Below, piece after piece: positions 38,047-48,700 of a stretch of 53,935 nucleotides of DNA. The DNA is from Planctomycetaceae bacterium (GTDB lineage Bacteria > Planctomycetota > Planctomycetia > Planctomycetales > Planctomycetaceae): NCBI GenBank assembly GCA_900299185.1, contig OMIV01000090.1, positions 1 through 53,935 on the forward strand, in the 5' to 3' direction. Made by a program: the position numbers and the translations under genes. The notes under the pieces are model-generated. The model did not search any database. It was given only the letters and a program-made list of their open reading frames with translations, and had not been told where the DNA came from. Position 1 is the stretch's first letter; every line of letters starts with the position of its first letter.

Positions 38047-38460
38047 CGACAAATCGTCGGTAGAGCTCTAAGTTAGAAGCCGGTCGTGCGTCGCACGGCC
38101 GGCTTCTGGCGTTTCTGTGGGGCACGATGAGCGGAGAGCCGTTTTTTCGAACTGGTAAAGATGAGACTGCGATCAACGACCTCAGCGTGCTCTACTTCTC
38201 TGTGGTGAGTAATTCTTTTACCACCGAGGAGCAGAGAACGCTGAGTAAAGTCGCCGAGGCCAGGTTGATCACATCGGTGCCAACTGCGGCGTTTGTTGTT
38301 CGGCTCGGCGCGTGCCTCTTCTTTCTGAGTATCAGTACGGATGCGGAACGCCAAAGATCGCAGCCTCAATGGCGATGGTTGACAGGCTGGATGCCGATTC
38401 CGCTTTGGTTGCGATTGAGATCGTCGGGCACTCGAGGCTGTTTGTTCGAAAGGGATTCTG
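38047..38460. other. Intergenic region after the giant gene
   Basis: Holds the terminator at 38075-38107 and the upstream region of the dehydrogenase. Otherwise I see no conserved structure. The open frames here are short or run through the neighbours' shadows. Confidence 0.45.
38075..38107 (+). terminator. Terminator of the giant gene
   Basis: A 15-bp stem (38075-38089 with 38093-38107; AGAAGCCGG against CCGGCTTCT) with one G-T pair and a 3-base loop, 28 bases after the stop. T-run is short. Confidence 0.75.
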
Positions 38461-40890
38461 ATGCGCGTTCTGGGGATCAGCGTGGTGCTGTGGCTCGTGG
38501 CGATGACGGTCTCGGCAGAGTCCTTGCCGCCGGTGCGATCAACAGCAGGTGGTGCTTCCAAGCCCACGAACATCGATGCTCTGACCAAGCTCAAGGCCGA
38601 GTTTCGAAAAGTGCCCTCGCGAGTAATGGGTGCTCCCGAGCCGCCGCCTCTGTATCAAGCTCAGCGAGTGTTGCCGGATCTCAAGCTGACGCATTCCGTC
38701 GGTGCGTTTCGAGTTCCCGGAACGAGCCGCGTTGTGCTCATTGAGGCGACTTCGAAGAAAGATGATCCGACCAAATTGTTGAGCTTGGACTTTGCAGCGG
38801 CCAAGCCCGAGCCGACTCGCTTGCTGGACTTCGAGCCGGAAACTGCCGCCTTCAGCATCGCTTATCACCCGCGCTTTGCCGAGAACGGTTTCCTTTATGT
38901 AGGACTTAATGCACCGGGGCTGGTCGAGGACAAAGAGAAGTATCTCTACAAGGGCAAGTTCACGAAGGTCGTGCGCTATACGATGGCTCGGCAGGCTCCA
39001 TTCAGCATTGATCCGAAGTCGGCGACGGTCATCATTCAATGGCCTTCGAATGGGCATAACGGAGCCGGTGTCGACTTTGGTCGTGACGGCATGCTCTATG
39101 TCACGTCGGGCGATGGCACGAGCGACTCAGATACGAACCTGACGGGGCAGGGGCTCGATCATTTGCTGGCCAAGCTGCTGCGGATTGATGTCGATCATCC
39201 GACCGACGGCCAGCAGTATTCGGTTCCGAAAGACAATCCGTTCGTAGGCCAAGCCAACGTGCGACCGGAGACGTATGCCTACGGCTTCCGCAATCCGTGG
39301 CGGCTCTTCATTGATCGTCAGCGAGACCACATTTGGATCGGTCAGAACGGACAAGACTTATGGGAGCAGGTCTATCTGGTGGAGCGCGGCGCGAACTATG
39401 GCTGGAGTGTCTACGAGGGCGGTCATGTGTTTTATGCGGAGCGAAAGCGCGGTCCGCATCCGATCCAGAAACCGACCTTCGATCATTCTCACTCAGAAGC
39501 TCGCTCGTTAACGGGCGGCATTGTTTATCGAGGCAAGAAGTATCCCGACCTGCATGGTGCCTACCTCTATGCCGACTATTCGACGGGCAAGATTTGGGCG
39601 GCCAAAGTCGATGACTCGCGGAAGGTGATGTGGCACCAGGAGATCGCTGACACAACGTTGGCCATCACATCCTTCTCGGAAGACGATCAGGGCGAGATTC
39701 TGATCACGGACTATCAAGGCGGTGAGAAGGGCGGCCTCTACACGCTGGTCCCAAACAAGGCGGGTTGGAATCCCGATGAGTTTCCCAAGCAGCTAAGCCA
39801 AACGGGGCTCTTCGAAAGCGTGAAGGGACATCGTCCTCATGCGGGCTTAATCCCATATTCGGTCAACGCTCAGTTGTGGTCCGATGGGGCTCATAAAGAG
39901 CGGTTCATTGCGTTGCCGCCAGAGATGAAGACCAAGGGGAAGGACGAGCAAGAGCCTGCTCAGATTGGTTACGCCGGTAGTCGAGGTTGGGACTTTCCCG
40001 AACACACCGTGCTGGTGAAGTCGTTCGCTATCGAACGAGTGGAAGGGCAGCCCGACACGAAACTGTGGGTCGAAACACGATTGCTCGTGAAGCAAGACGC
40101 GGAGTGGGTGGGCTACACCTACGCGTGGAACGCCGACCAAACGGACGCGACGCTCGTCGGGGCAACCGGTGCTGATCGGGACTATGAAGTTCGTTCCGCA
40201 ACGGGCGATGCCAAGAAGCAGACGTGGCATTTTCCCAGTCGCGCCGAGTGCATGGTCTGTCATAGTCGAGCCGCCCGTTATGTCCTTGGTCCCACGCTCG
40301 TGCAGATGAATAAGGAGCACGACTACGGGGGAGTGACCGGACATCAGATGGCTGTGTTGGATTGGTTGGGAGCCATCAAGCTGAATGACGGCGATCGACG
40401 AGCAGCCAAACAAGAGACGTTGAAAGATGCGGGCTTGAGTGACAAAGAGGTTGCCGAGGAACTGAAGAAATACGACGCCGACAAAGCAAATCGTCCGCCA
40501 ATTGAGATCAGCTCGAAGTCCACTCGCTATCCGCGCTTGGTTGATCCTTATGACTCAGCGGCTGATCTGGCCGCGCGAGCCCGATCGTATCTGCACGCGA
40601 ATTGCTCGCATTGCCATGTCGAGGCCGGTGGTGGCAACGCTGCGATGGAACTCGAATTCAGTCGCACGCTCGATCAAACCAAGACGGTGAATGTCGATCC
40701 GCTCCACAACCGGTTTGGCATCAAGGACGCGAAGGTCGTCGCACCGGGTGAACCTGAGCGATCAGTCTTGCTGACTCGTATTTCTCGCCGCGGTACGAAC
40801 AGCGGTCAGATGCCGCAGGTGGCAACGAGTAAGGTCGATGAGCGAGCGGTGGAAATGATCCGTGCTTGGATCAAGAGCTTGCCCAAGTAA
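38461..40890 (+). CDS. Exported sorbosone-dehydrogenase-like protein fused to a di-heme region
   Basis: 809 residues, ATG 38461. Signal peptide MRVLGISVVLWLVAMTVSAE. Residues about 60-430 form the beta-propeller of the glucose/sorbosone dehydrogenase family: FSIAYHPRFAENGFLYVGL, NGHNGAGVDFGRDGMLYV, AYGFRNPWRLFIDR and RGANYGWSVYEGG. A second part (about 445-809) carries two c-type haem sites, CMVCH (597-601) and CSHCH (715-719), in the style of the SO_2930 di-haem family (QLWSDGAHKERFIALP). The two parts together suggest a periplasmic sugar or alcohol oxidation with electron transfer through haem. Whether the propeller binds PQQ is not shown by motif. The MBL gene begins 93 bases after it on the same strand. 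Confidence 0.85.
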   Translation: MRVLGISVVLWLVAMTVSAESLPPVRSTAGGASKPTNIDALTKLKAEFRKVPSRVMGAPEPPPLYQAQRVLPDLKLTHSVGAFRVPGTSRVVLIEATSKKDDPTKLLSLDFAAAKPEPTRLLDFEPETAAFSIAYHPRFAENGFLYVGLNAPGLVEDKEKYLYKGKFTKVVRYTMARQAPFSIDPKSATVIIQWPSNGHNGAGVDFGRDGMLYVTSGDGTSDSDTNLTGQGLDHLLAKLLRIDVDHPTDGQQYSVPKDNPFVGQANVRPETYAYGFRNPWRLFIDRQRDHIWIGQNGQDLWEQVYLVERGANYGWSVYEGGHVFYAERKRGPHPIQKPTFDHSHSEARSLTGGIVYRGKKYPDLHGAYLYADYSTGKIWAAKVDDSRKVMWHQEIADTTLAITSFSEDDQGEILITDYQGGEKGGLYTLVPNKAGWNPDEFPKQLSQTGLFESVKGHRPHAGLIPYSVNAQLWSDGAHKERFIALPPEMKTKGKDEQEPAQIGYAGSRGWDFPEHTVLVKSFAIERVEGQPDTKLWVETRLLVKQDAEWVGYTYAWNADQTDATLVGATGADRDYEVRSATGDAKKQTWHFPSRAECMVCHSRAARYVLGPTLVQMNKEHDYGGVTGHQMAVLDWLGAIKLNDGDRRAAKQETLKDAGLSDKEVAEELKKYDADKANRPPIEISSKSTRYPRLVDPYDSAADLAARARSYLHANCSHCHVEAGGGNAAMELEFSRTLDQTKTVNVDPLHNRFGIKDAKVVAPGEPERSVLLTRISRRGTNSGQMPQVATSKVDERAVEMIRAWIKSLPK

Positions 40891-40983
40891 GACGCCTTGG
40901 CGTTGAGTTAGCGCTGCTGGCTCTAGCGTGGTGGCTGTGAGTCGGTATCGGCTTCGAAGTCCATTTCCTCGTAAAGCTGACTT

Positions 40984-41796
40984 ATGAAACTTGGCAGACT
41001 CGAACTTCTCACTGTCAGTGGCGGCAAGTATTGGATTGATGGCGGGACGATGTTTGGTGTCGTGCCGCGGGTGATGTGGGAGCGACAGTGGGAGCTTGAT
41101 GATCAACATCGCATTCCGCAGCGGACCAATTGCCTGCTGGTGCGAACTGGCACCAAGAACGTGCTAATTGATACGGGCTTTGGATCCAAGCTGACCGACA
41201 AGCAGCGACGGCATATCAATGCCGAAAACGGCGACCCGCTGCTGGCTAGTCTCGCTGAACGAGGTCTCGCTCCGGCTGATATCGATGTCGTTCTTTTTAC
41301 TCACCTGCACTTCGATCATGCAGGTGGGGCGACTCGCTATGACGAGACCGGGAAGTTGGTCCCGACGTTTCCTCGGGCCGAGTACGTCGTGCAGCGACGC
41401 GAGTGGATGATTGCGACGGCTCATTTACCAGAGCATCGCGGGGCTTATAGCGACGACAACTTTTTGCCGTTTCGAGACTCTGGACAACTCCGTTTGATCG
41501 ATGGTGATGTCGAGATCGAGCCCGGCATTCGGTCGTTGGTGACTGGAGGGCATACCGACGGGCATCAAGCCATCGTACTGGAGAGCGATGGCGACACGGC
41601 GGTGTATGTCGGTGATATCTGCGCGACGTATCGGCATCTGCCTGTGATGTGGGTTCTGGGTTACGACGTCCACATGCAGCAGACGCGTCGCGCGAAGTTT
41701 GATTTGCTCGGCCAAATTGCAGACAAGAACTGGCTGGCCATGTTTCCGCACGATCCAAATCTCGCCGCAGCGCGGTTACGGCGAGATTCTCAGTAG
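40984..41796 (+). CDS. MBL-fold metallo-hydrolase
   Basis: 270 residues, ATG 40984. The metal motif HLHFDHAGG and its preceding LFTH strand, an upstream IDTGFG, then GGHTDGHQAIVLES and YVGDICATY are the zinc ligands and strands of the metallo-beta-lactamase fold in the right order; the C-terminal MFPHDPN likely adds another His. N-terminal IDGGTMFGVVP is typical of the quorum-quenching and SoxH/GloB-like subgroup. No signal peptide, so cytoplasmic. The substrate (lactone, thioester or other) cannot be deduced. Confidence 0.9.
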   Translation: MKLGRLELLTVSGGKYWIDGGTMFGVVPRVMWERQWELDDQHRIPQRTNCLLVRTGTKNVLIDTGFGSKLTDKQRRHINAENGDPLLASLAERGLAPADIDVVLFTHLHFDHAGGATRYDETGKLVPTFPRAEYVVQRREWMIATAHLPEHRGAYSDDNFLPFRDSGQLRLIDGDVEIEPGIRSLVTGGHTDGHQAIVLESDGDTAVYVGDICATYRHLPVMWVLGYDVHMQQTRRAKFDLLGQIADKNWLAMFPHDPNLAAARLRRDSQ

Positions 41797-41864
41797 GACT
41801 TCGTTGTGGCTGACGGCATCGAATCGCTGTAGATGATCTGCCAATGCCAAGGGCGTCGTAGGTA

Positions 41865-43463
41865 TCAGCCGAGGAATTGGACTTCGATATCGACCAGTGC
41901 ATCGCCGATTTTGGACAGCGTTTCGAGGAGGTGATCTCGATCTGGTCCCTTGCTCTTGGTGACTCGCTGGAAGAGTTCTTCCCATTGAGTGAAGAGGGTT
42001 TCGTTGAGTCGTTCCAATTCCGCTTCCGGCGTTGGTTGCACGAGCACGGCATGCATCGCGCGAGCAGTGGCTCGGAATCGACCGCATTGTTCCAGCAATG
42101 AGCGGCGGTCGGCCTCAGGGATGCCTCGATTTGTCGACAGCCATGTATTGACGTCGTCATTGAAATGATCGGCGAGATGCTCGATCTCAGCCGCTCGCCG
42201 CCGAGCGTCGTCGCGATCGAAGACGTTCGGAATGCCGAGCGGCTCGCGGAGCGCCACCAATCTTTGTTCGATGACAGCGATCTGCTGTTGAAGTTGGCTG
42301 CTCTTCACATTGCGGAAGTGTCGCGAAAACGACACCCATGCTCCGAGCAGATCATCGTAGGCATCTAAGATCTCTTCGCGACGATCCGACCGGCGGGCAC
42401 ATTCTTCGAGGTGCTCGCAATAACCATGAAAGTCAGACGCTGCTCCGGTCGCAAATTCTCCAGCAGGCAAATGCAACAAGATGCTGAGATTGATTGAATC
42501 AAAGAGTCGATCAACGTCTGCATGTACTCCGGCGGCCAGTTGATTAATGAGTTCTCGATTGAGTCCGCGTGGCAACCACAACAGCTCTCGAATCTTCTGA
42601 TCGACTTGCTGCACAGCCACGACTTCACGCTCGATGTACCGACTGTGCAAAGCACACAGCCGAGCGTTAAGCGGCTCCCACTGCCGCGTGAAGGCTTGGT
42701 AACGCTCGGCAATAACTCGAAACGGAACGTTGTCGAGAATCACATCGGCAAACGCATTGGCCGCTTGCTGAGCTAACCCGGCATCGCGAATGAGATCACG
42801 ACCTTGCGGTAAGGCTCTTGTTTCGAACGCCACGTCTTCGACCAAACTTCTCATGTGAGCCGACAAGGATTCGGCGGAACGCACGAGCAACCGTCGGTCG
42901 AGCGTTGGTTCGACGGCAAGCACTTTGCAGAGTGCTCCATGCTGTTCGTCGAACCGATTGAAGTGCTCGCAGCAGTTCGGGGGCAGACGTGGCGTCTGCT
43001 GTAATTTGAGTAACAGGATGCGCCATTCACGATCGAGATTCGCGACTTCTACTGCCAAGGCGCGGTGGTCGTGCAGGACTCGACTGCGAGCGGCGACGCT
43101 GTCTGCTCGGACTTGAAATTTGAGTGCGTCAGCCAGAACCCCTCGCGCGGCGGGATTGGTTTCAGCTTCGCGTTGTAAGGCCAGGCTCAATCCGGCGGCT
43201 TCACGCTGCATCGCTTCCAGTCGCTGACGAGCTTCGAGGATCTCAACCGTGGGCCGTCCACCCGGTGGTGGCGGCGGCAATGGAGCACGCTCATCTCGCA
43301 AGCCGTGTCGTTCGACTTGTGAGTCGAGCAAGATGCGCAGGACTCCATTCACCAGTTCCTTCTTGCGCTCCTTGTCATCCGCCAGAGATGTTCGAACGGT
43401 TGCCAAGACCAGCAACCCTAACAACGCAGCTCGCAGCCACGCTGAGGACGCGAGACGAATCAT
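41865..43463 (-). CDS. Secreted helical hypothetical protein
   Basis: 532 residues, ATG 43463. Signal peptide MIRLASSAWLRAALLGLLVL, ending near TSLADD. A proline-rich strip (PLPPPPPGGRP, about 62-72) is followed by long helical, Leu/Arg/Glu-rich text that probably forms helical bundles or coiled coils. Cys residues are few (NCCEHF, CEHLEECARR). I recognise no family or catalytic motif. It stands alone on its strand, with the gene at 43776 divergent to it. A periplasmic structural or scaffolding role is only a guess. Confidence 0.65.
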   Translation of the reverse strand: MIRLASSAWLRAALLGLLVLATVRTSLADDKERKKELVNGVLRILLDSQVERHGLRDERAPLPPPPPGGRPTVEILEARQRLEAMQREAAGLSLALQREAETNPAARGVLADALKFQVRADSVAARSRVLHDHRALAVEVANLDREWRILLLKLQQTPRLPPNCCEHFNRFDEQHGALCKVLAVEPTLDRRLLVRSAESLSAHMRSLVEDVAFETRALPQGRDLIRDAGLAQQAANAFADVILDNVPFRVIAERYQAFTRQWEPLNARLCALHSRYIEREVVAVQQVDQKIRELLWLPRGLNRELINQLAAGVHADVDRLFDSINLSILLHLPAGEFATGAASDFHGYCEHLEECARRSDRREEILDAYDDLLGAWVSFSRHFRNVKSSQLQQQIAVIEQRLVALREPLGIPNVFDRDDARRRAAEIEHLADHFNDDVNTWLSTNRGIPEADRRSLLEQCGRFRATARAMHAVLVQPTPEAELERLNETLFTQWEELFQRVTKSKGPDRDHLLETLSKIGDALVDIEVQFLG

Positions 43464-43775
43464 GCCGGAACTCCTTTACCAAGCGGGGGATTCGAAAACG
43501 GATTAGTCGCAATATGTCTGTGCCGCATCACAGCGAGACGTCCGGTTGGGTTGCTGTCGCATCAAAGTGGCTTTGGCAAAATCGATCCCAGTAAGAGACC
43601 GGGATCTCGAACGATCAGGCACACTCGCGAGGATGATGGCGGGCCATCCGATTTGTCGCCATACCCTTGCGGCTGAATCGAATTCAGGACGCTGCGAACT
43701 TACGATCGCGTCCCGCCTTCCGACTCGTTGGCAGTCGCCTCCCACCAACACCCACACTCCTTACCGAGTTCTCCG
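43464..43775. other. Divergent intergenic region
   Basis: Between the helical protein (minus) and the PPC protein (plus). No hairpin, repeat or gene that I can support. Confidence 0.4.
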
Positions 43776-45440
43776 ATGAACATTCTCAAGACGCTTTGCT
43801 GTGGCTGGGTCATTGGTGCTTGCTGCGCTGATGCCAGGGCCGCCGCACCCGATGTGAAGTCAATCTTCCCGCTAGGCGGTGCAATTGGGACGACGTTTGA
43901 TGTGGCGCTGACCGGCAATCTTCCGCAGCCGGGGACGCAGGTTTGGGCCGATCGTCTGGGGTTGAGCTTTGAAGTTGTCGAGAACGGCAAGTCACTGAAG
44001 GTCTCCGTTGCGAAAGATGCTGCTCCCGGTTTGCATTGGTTGCGCTTTCACAATGCAGAAGGAGCTTCCGGGCTGGTGCCGTTTGTCGTCGGGACGTTGC
44101 CAGAAGTGACTGAAGTCGAGCCGAACAACACCTTGGCCAAAGCTCAGACGATCGCAGCTTCGAGCGTCATCAACGGGAAGCTCGGAGAGAGCGGCGACGT
44201 CGACGCGTTCTCGATGCCGCTCAAGGCGGGTCAGCAGTTGGTGGCCGCGATTGATTCCAATTGGAGGCTCGCTTCTCCGGTCGACATCGTGGTGCAGGTA
44301 CTCGGCCCAGATGGGTTCGTGTTTGAGCAGAACGACGATGACCACGGCAATGATCCGTTCGTGGCATTCACAGTGCCTCGTGACGGCAATTGGACGGTGC
44401 GAATCTTTGGTTTTCCGACAACACCTGATAGCTCGTTTCGGTTTATCGGCGGAGCCAACATGGCTTATCGCCTGACATTGACGACGGGGCCGTTCGCCAA
44501 TCACGCGATGCCTTCGGTCGTTCCCGCTGAGGGCGGCAAGGTTGCTCTGTCGGGTTGGAATCTGCCGACCGACATGCAGCCGGTGTCAGTCGGGCTACAC
44601 GGTGTGCCGTGGCTGGGCAATGAGGCCATCGGGAATACCGTGCGAGTCGATTCGTTCAAAGGAGTGATCGCCGTCGAGCAAGCTGAGCAAGCAGCGGTTC
44701 TTCAAGAGTTGACACCCGGAAGTGTGATCTGCGGCGTGATCTCGAAGCCGCGCGAAGAAGATCTCTTTCGGTTTAAGGGGACCAAGGGCCAGAAGCTTGA
44801 ATTCGATGTCGACTCACGATCGCTCGGGTATCCGCTCGATCCAGCGATTCGGATCTACAACGCCGAGAAAAAGGTCGTTGTTGAGTCCGATGATGCTCCG
44901 GGCAAAGAGGCGGACCCGCTGCTGAAGTTCTCGGTTCCAGCCGATGGCGAGTATTCGATTGGCATTCGAGACATCTTCGGCCAAGGCAGTCCTCGTCACG
45001 CCTACCGCCTCGCGTGTCGAGTGACGACACCCAGTTGCAATCTCAGCACGAAGGCCGATGCGTTGGTGGTCGAGATCGACAAGCCGCTTGAAATTCCCGT
45101 CACCTTGACTCGCACTGATGGTTTCGCAGAGGAAGTCAGCGTCAGCATCGAAGGCTTGCCAAAGTCCGTGATGGCCGAGCCCGTGGTGTCGGCAGCGAAA
45201 GGCGAGACCGCTGCGGCCGTGAAGCTCGTGCTGAAGAACGACGGGGCAGAAGCGTGGAGCGGCCCAGTTCGCATCCTAGGAAATCATCCCAAGAGTGAAG
45301 GCCAACCCCTAATCGCGAGCTTCGCCAACGCGACCTACAAAACCGAGACCCGCCAGATTTGGCTGACGGTCCTCAAGAAACCCGAGCCCAAGCCGGAAGC
45401 CAAGCCTGCCGAAGAGAAGAAGCCTGAAGAGAAGAAGTAG
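43776..45440 (+). CDS. Secreted protein with two PPC domains
   Basis: 554 residues from ATG 43776; the frame opens earlier at 43728, but only the later start gives a signal peptide (MNILKTLCCGWVIGACCADA, cleavage after RAAA). After an Ig-like opening (VKSIFPLGGAIGTTFDVAL) come two bacterial pre-peptidase C-terminal (PPC) beta-sandwiches: one about 105-235 (TEVEPNNTLAKAQTI, GDVDAFSMPLKAGQQL) and one about 310-410 (EEDLFRFKGTKGQKLEFDV, LDPAIRIYN). The final 25 residues are Lys/Glu/Pro repeats (PKPEAKPAEEKKPEEKK). PPC domains are usually added to secreted peptidases; here there is no catalytic domain, so it is more likely a binding or structural protein. The gene before it is divergent and the next begins 347 bases on. 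Confidence 0.82.
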   Translation: MNILKTLCCGWVIGACCADARAAAPDVKSIFPLGGAIGTTFDVALTGNLPQPGTQVWADRLGLSFEVVENGKSLKVSVAKDAAPGLHWLRFHNAEGASGLVPFVVGTLPEVTEVEPNNTLAKAQTIAASSVINGKLGESGDVDAFSMPLKAGQQLVAAIDSNWRLASPVDIVVQVLGPDGFVFEQNDDDHGNDPFVAFTVPRDGNWTVRIFGFPTTPDSSFRFIGGANMAYRLTLTTGPFANHAMPSVVPAEGGKVALSGWNLPTDMQPVSVGLHGVPWLGNEAIGNTVRVDSFKGVIAVEQAEQAAVLQELTPGSVICGVISKPREEDLFRFKGTKGQKLEFDVDSRSLGYPLDPAIRIYNAEKKVVVESDDAPGKEADPLLKFSVPADGEYSIGIRDIFGQGSPRHAYRLACRVTTPSCNLSTKADALVVEIDKPLEIPVTLTRTDGFAEEVSVSIEGLPKSVMAEPVVSAAKGETAAAVKLVLKNDGAEAWSGPVRILGNHPKSEGQPLIASFANATYKTETRQIWLTVLKKPEPKPEAKPAEEKKPEEKK

Positions 45441-45787
45441 TCGCCGACGCGCAGTTGAAGAGCTGATGTCGCCGCAGATGGAGTCTGGCGAATTGCTCTT
45501 AATTAGATTTGAGTTTCGCTTCGTGGAGAAGATCTCGGCGCGGGCCTTTTTTGTCTGCAAATCACTCGAAAACCGTTGCTTGCCGGAGGCTGGGTAACTC
45601 TCCACAATCGCCGCCCGTTTTGTTGGGTAACACGAAGCGTCGAGGAGTCGTTTGGATTTGCTCGATGACGGCGGCATGTGCCGTTGATGGCGTCGCTCAA
45701 CAAGCGGTTGAATAGCAAGAAGCGTACTGCCGCTGGACTTCGTCTGTTCGAAGTCGCCCATGAGGGGGGGAGTGGGGCGCTGTCGAC
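45441..45787. other. Intergenic region before the 1,344-residue gene
   Basis: No gene is supported here. The phrase GGGTAAC appears twice (GCTGGGTAACTC and TTGGGTAACACG, about 45590-45630), which may be chance. A run of G near 45764-45776 lies just before the next start codon. Confidence 0.4.
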
Positions 45788-48700
45788 ATGCTGGGTCCGC
45801 GAATGTCCACACTGATGCCTGAGCCGAATCCATCGACTGATACCAGCAAGCCTTTCGAGAAGGTGCTCGGCTATCTCAACTATTCGAGCGGCAAGCCGGA
45901 CCTGGCCTTCCTTTCGAATCTGAATGTCATTGGCTCGACGATCGAGCACGCGACAAGTTGGGCAAATCTGCAGGCTGCGCTGTCCAGCAAGCTCGCTGAG
46001 TTGAAGCAGACTTCACCAGCCTTCAGCGACGCTGCGCAAGCTGACGCCGTACTGCAGCTCGTCTTTGAAAAAGTCATTCCCGGCTATCGCGCGTTTCATG
46101 TGGATCTCTTCTTCCACCTCGAAAATGAACGCTTTCAGAATCTCTTCTTCCTCGGGCGAGTCTTCGAAGCGACGTTGGCTCAGCAAGGACCGTGGGACGA
46201 AGTCGACCGCGTGGTGAATGGTGCCATCGAGCATCTCAACGACTTCATCGGTTATCGCCCGTTGGCCGTGCTTGAAAACGGACGGCGGATGACTCCGTAT
46301 GAGCATGAACGCTACCGACCGCTGCCCATTTACATTGCCGGAGCAGGTCCGCTGACCGGGCCGTATCAAGCGTTGATGACTGAGGTCATCGAGTTGCTGA
46401 AGGTCGTGCCGCCGACGGTGTCGACGACGGCTCACTTCGACGTGTCACGCATGGATGAACTCGCGATTGATGTGCGAGCTTACGACCATGATCACCCGAT
46501 GTTTAAGCGGACCAATTACCTCTTCGGGGAATGGGATCCGCATCACATCGATGGCAAGGGCTTCTTTCGCCGCTTCATCGTTCGTCAAATCATTCTCGAT
46601 GCGCTCTTGGCTTGGATTCAAACTCAGAGCGATCAGCAAGAAGCCATCTTCGATGCTGCATCGGTGCTTTGTGGCACCATGTTGATGGCGTCGGCGATCA
46701 GTGGTGATGGGCCGAGTTGCCATGACTCGACCGTGACCTTGTCGTCGTTGTTGCCTAAGGTCGCGCGGCAGCGAGATGAGTTCTATCTGAAGCTGATGCA
46801 AAGCTTGCAGGGCAAGCGTCGCAAACGAATCACTACGGAATCGCAGGCCGCTCAGCAGCCCTTCGGTCACGTGCGACAGTCGCTCAATCTGCACTTGGCT
46901 CATTACGGAGCACGGCAGGTTCAGCATCGCAACTTGGCTCAATGCTTTGCTCGCATGGGTTATGCCGAAGCGGCTCGCGCCGAAGCGTCGGGCATTCCGT
47001 GTGCGTCGGCTCGCTTCTGTTGCGAGATTCAATGGCGACTGACTTCGGCCACCAAGTTGTTGCAACAAGGTCAGCCCACAGCGGCGAATGTTCTGTTGGG
47101 CGAGATTGAAGAGCACCTCCATCGCGCCATTCATTGCGGTGCCTTCGTCGATCCGTGGAACATCCTCGGGTTTGCGGGCAACTTCCCGTTGTTCTCGTCG
47201 CGCGAGGACAGCATTCCTGATCAACGCGTCGAGTCGCTGCTGGAATTGATGGAGCGAATCTTCGGCGTCTTTACTCGCACGCTCACGGAAGCGGCTGCTC
47301 AAGGTGAGAACGCACTCGTCGAGAATCTGACGTCTCGCTTTGAGAAGTTGGCCGACTATTGGGATCAGTTCGCAAGCTATGTCATCGACGACTTGCCCAA
47401 GGTTCGAGGCCGTGAGAGTTTTGAATCCGCGACGATGGTGGCCACCGCGTTGGCCGAGTGGCGAGCAGCCGGTGAAGCTGCGGGCAACATCTCGTTTTGG
47501 CGTAAGCACGTGACTCAGTTCACGTCGCCCAAAGCTTATGCCTGCGTGGTCGAAGCTCTCCTTCAGAAGGGTGATTACGTCGCGGCGATGGCGTTGCTCG
47601 TGCAATGGCTGAGCTGCGCGGAAGAGATCGGTTTGGAGTCCGGGCCGTACTCCATTCATGCCTTGCTGATTGACTGGATGAATCGGCTGACAACTGGTGC
47701 CGACAACAAGACTCGTCGTCCCGTTGATTGGGCCGCGATTAGGCGTCTGTTCGACTTCCTGGAAGCCAATGCTGGCGAGTTCTGGGACGTGCCGCAGTTG
47801 GACGCGTTCACGATCGCTCCGCAGAAACGCACGAAAGACAACGACGATTGGGACGAGGAACTCGCAGCCGGTAACGAGAACGAACGCGACGACGAAGACG
47901 ATCTCTTCGGAGCTGCCTACGACGGCATCGTCTACAAGGACTCTGCAGAAGACGGCACCGACGGGGCGCTGGCCGATGGAGCTTCTCCATCCGGAAGCAC
48001 CGAGTTCGAAAACTTGAATCGGCAGCTTGAGCCGCGCATCAAGTTCATCATGGCGCTGGCTCAACTTTGGCAGATCTCGGCAGGAGCGTTGTCGGTCGAG
48101 CACGTGCAAAAGTCGGGCGAGACACCGAACCCGCTGCAGCCCGATCAGATCGATGCGCTAGCTGGCTGGTGGCGTCGAGTCCGCCAGTTGGAACGCGAAC
48201 TCGCGCATTTGATGGAAGCCATCAGCACGTATCCCATCGATGTCGCAACCGGGGATCATGACGGCAACGTCGAGTACGACATTCAGCTCCAGACGAAGTT
48301 CTATCTGCTCAACACGATCATCACGGCACACATCAATTGCCGGATCGCGGAACTCGGCCTGCTGTGTTTGCTGCCTCAAGGCTTTGAAGTTACCGAAGTT
48401 CCTGAAGACGATCGCAACCTCGTCAACTTCTATCGCTCGGTGATGTCGCAAGACATTACTGAAGTACGGCGACTGTTGGGGGCACAGTTCCGTCGGTTGT
48501 CTCGTAAGCCATTGCTGTATGTGCCGTTTGATAATGGCGGAGCCCCCAAGCAAATCTTGTCGGCTCGTACCGTTCAGGCCGAGCTGCGATTCTTGCTCAA
48601 GCAACTGCCGCGACTGGGACTCTTCCGCGAGACCTGGCATGTCGTCAGGTTGGCTCATCGCATGGAGCGAGAAACCCGTCCGAGCCAAATGGCGGTGACC

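Noticed and set aside
46445-48109. A 554-codon open frame on the minus strand opposite the 1,344-residue gene
   Set aside because: It follows from the codon bias of the plus-strand gene, has no ribosome site or recognisable protein content, and the plus frame is longer and better supported.
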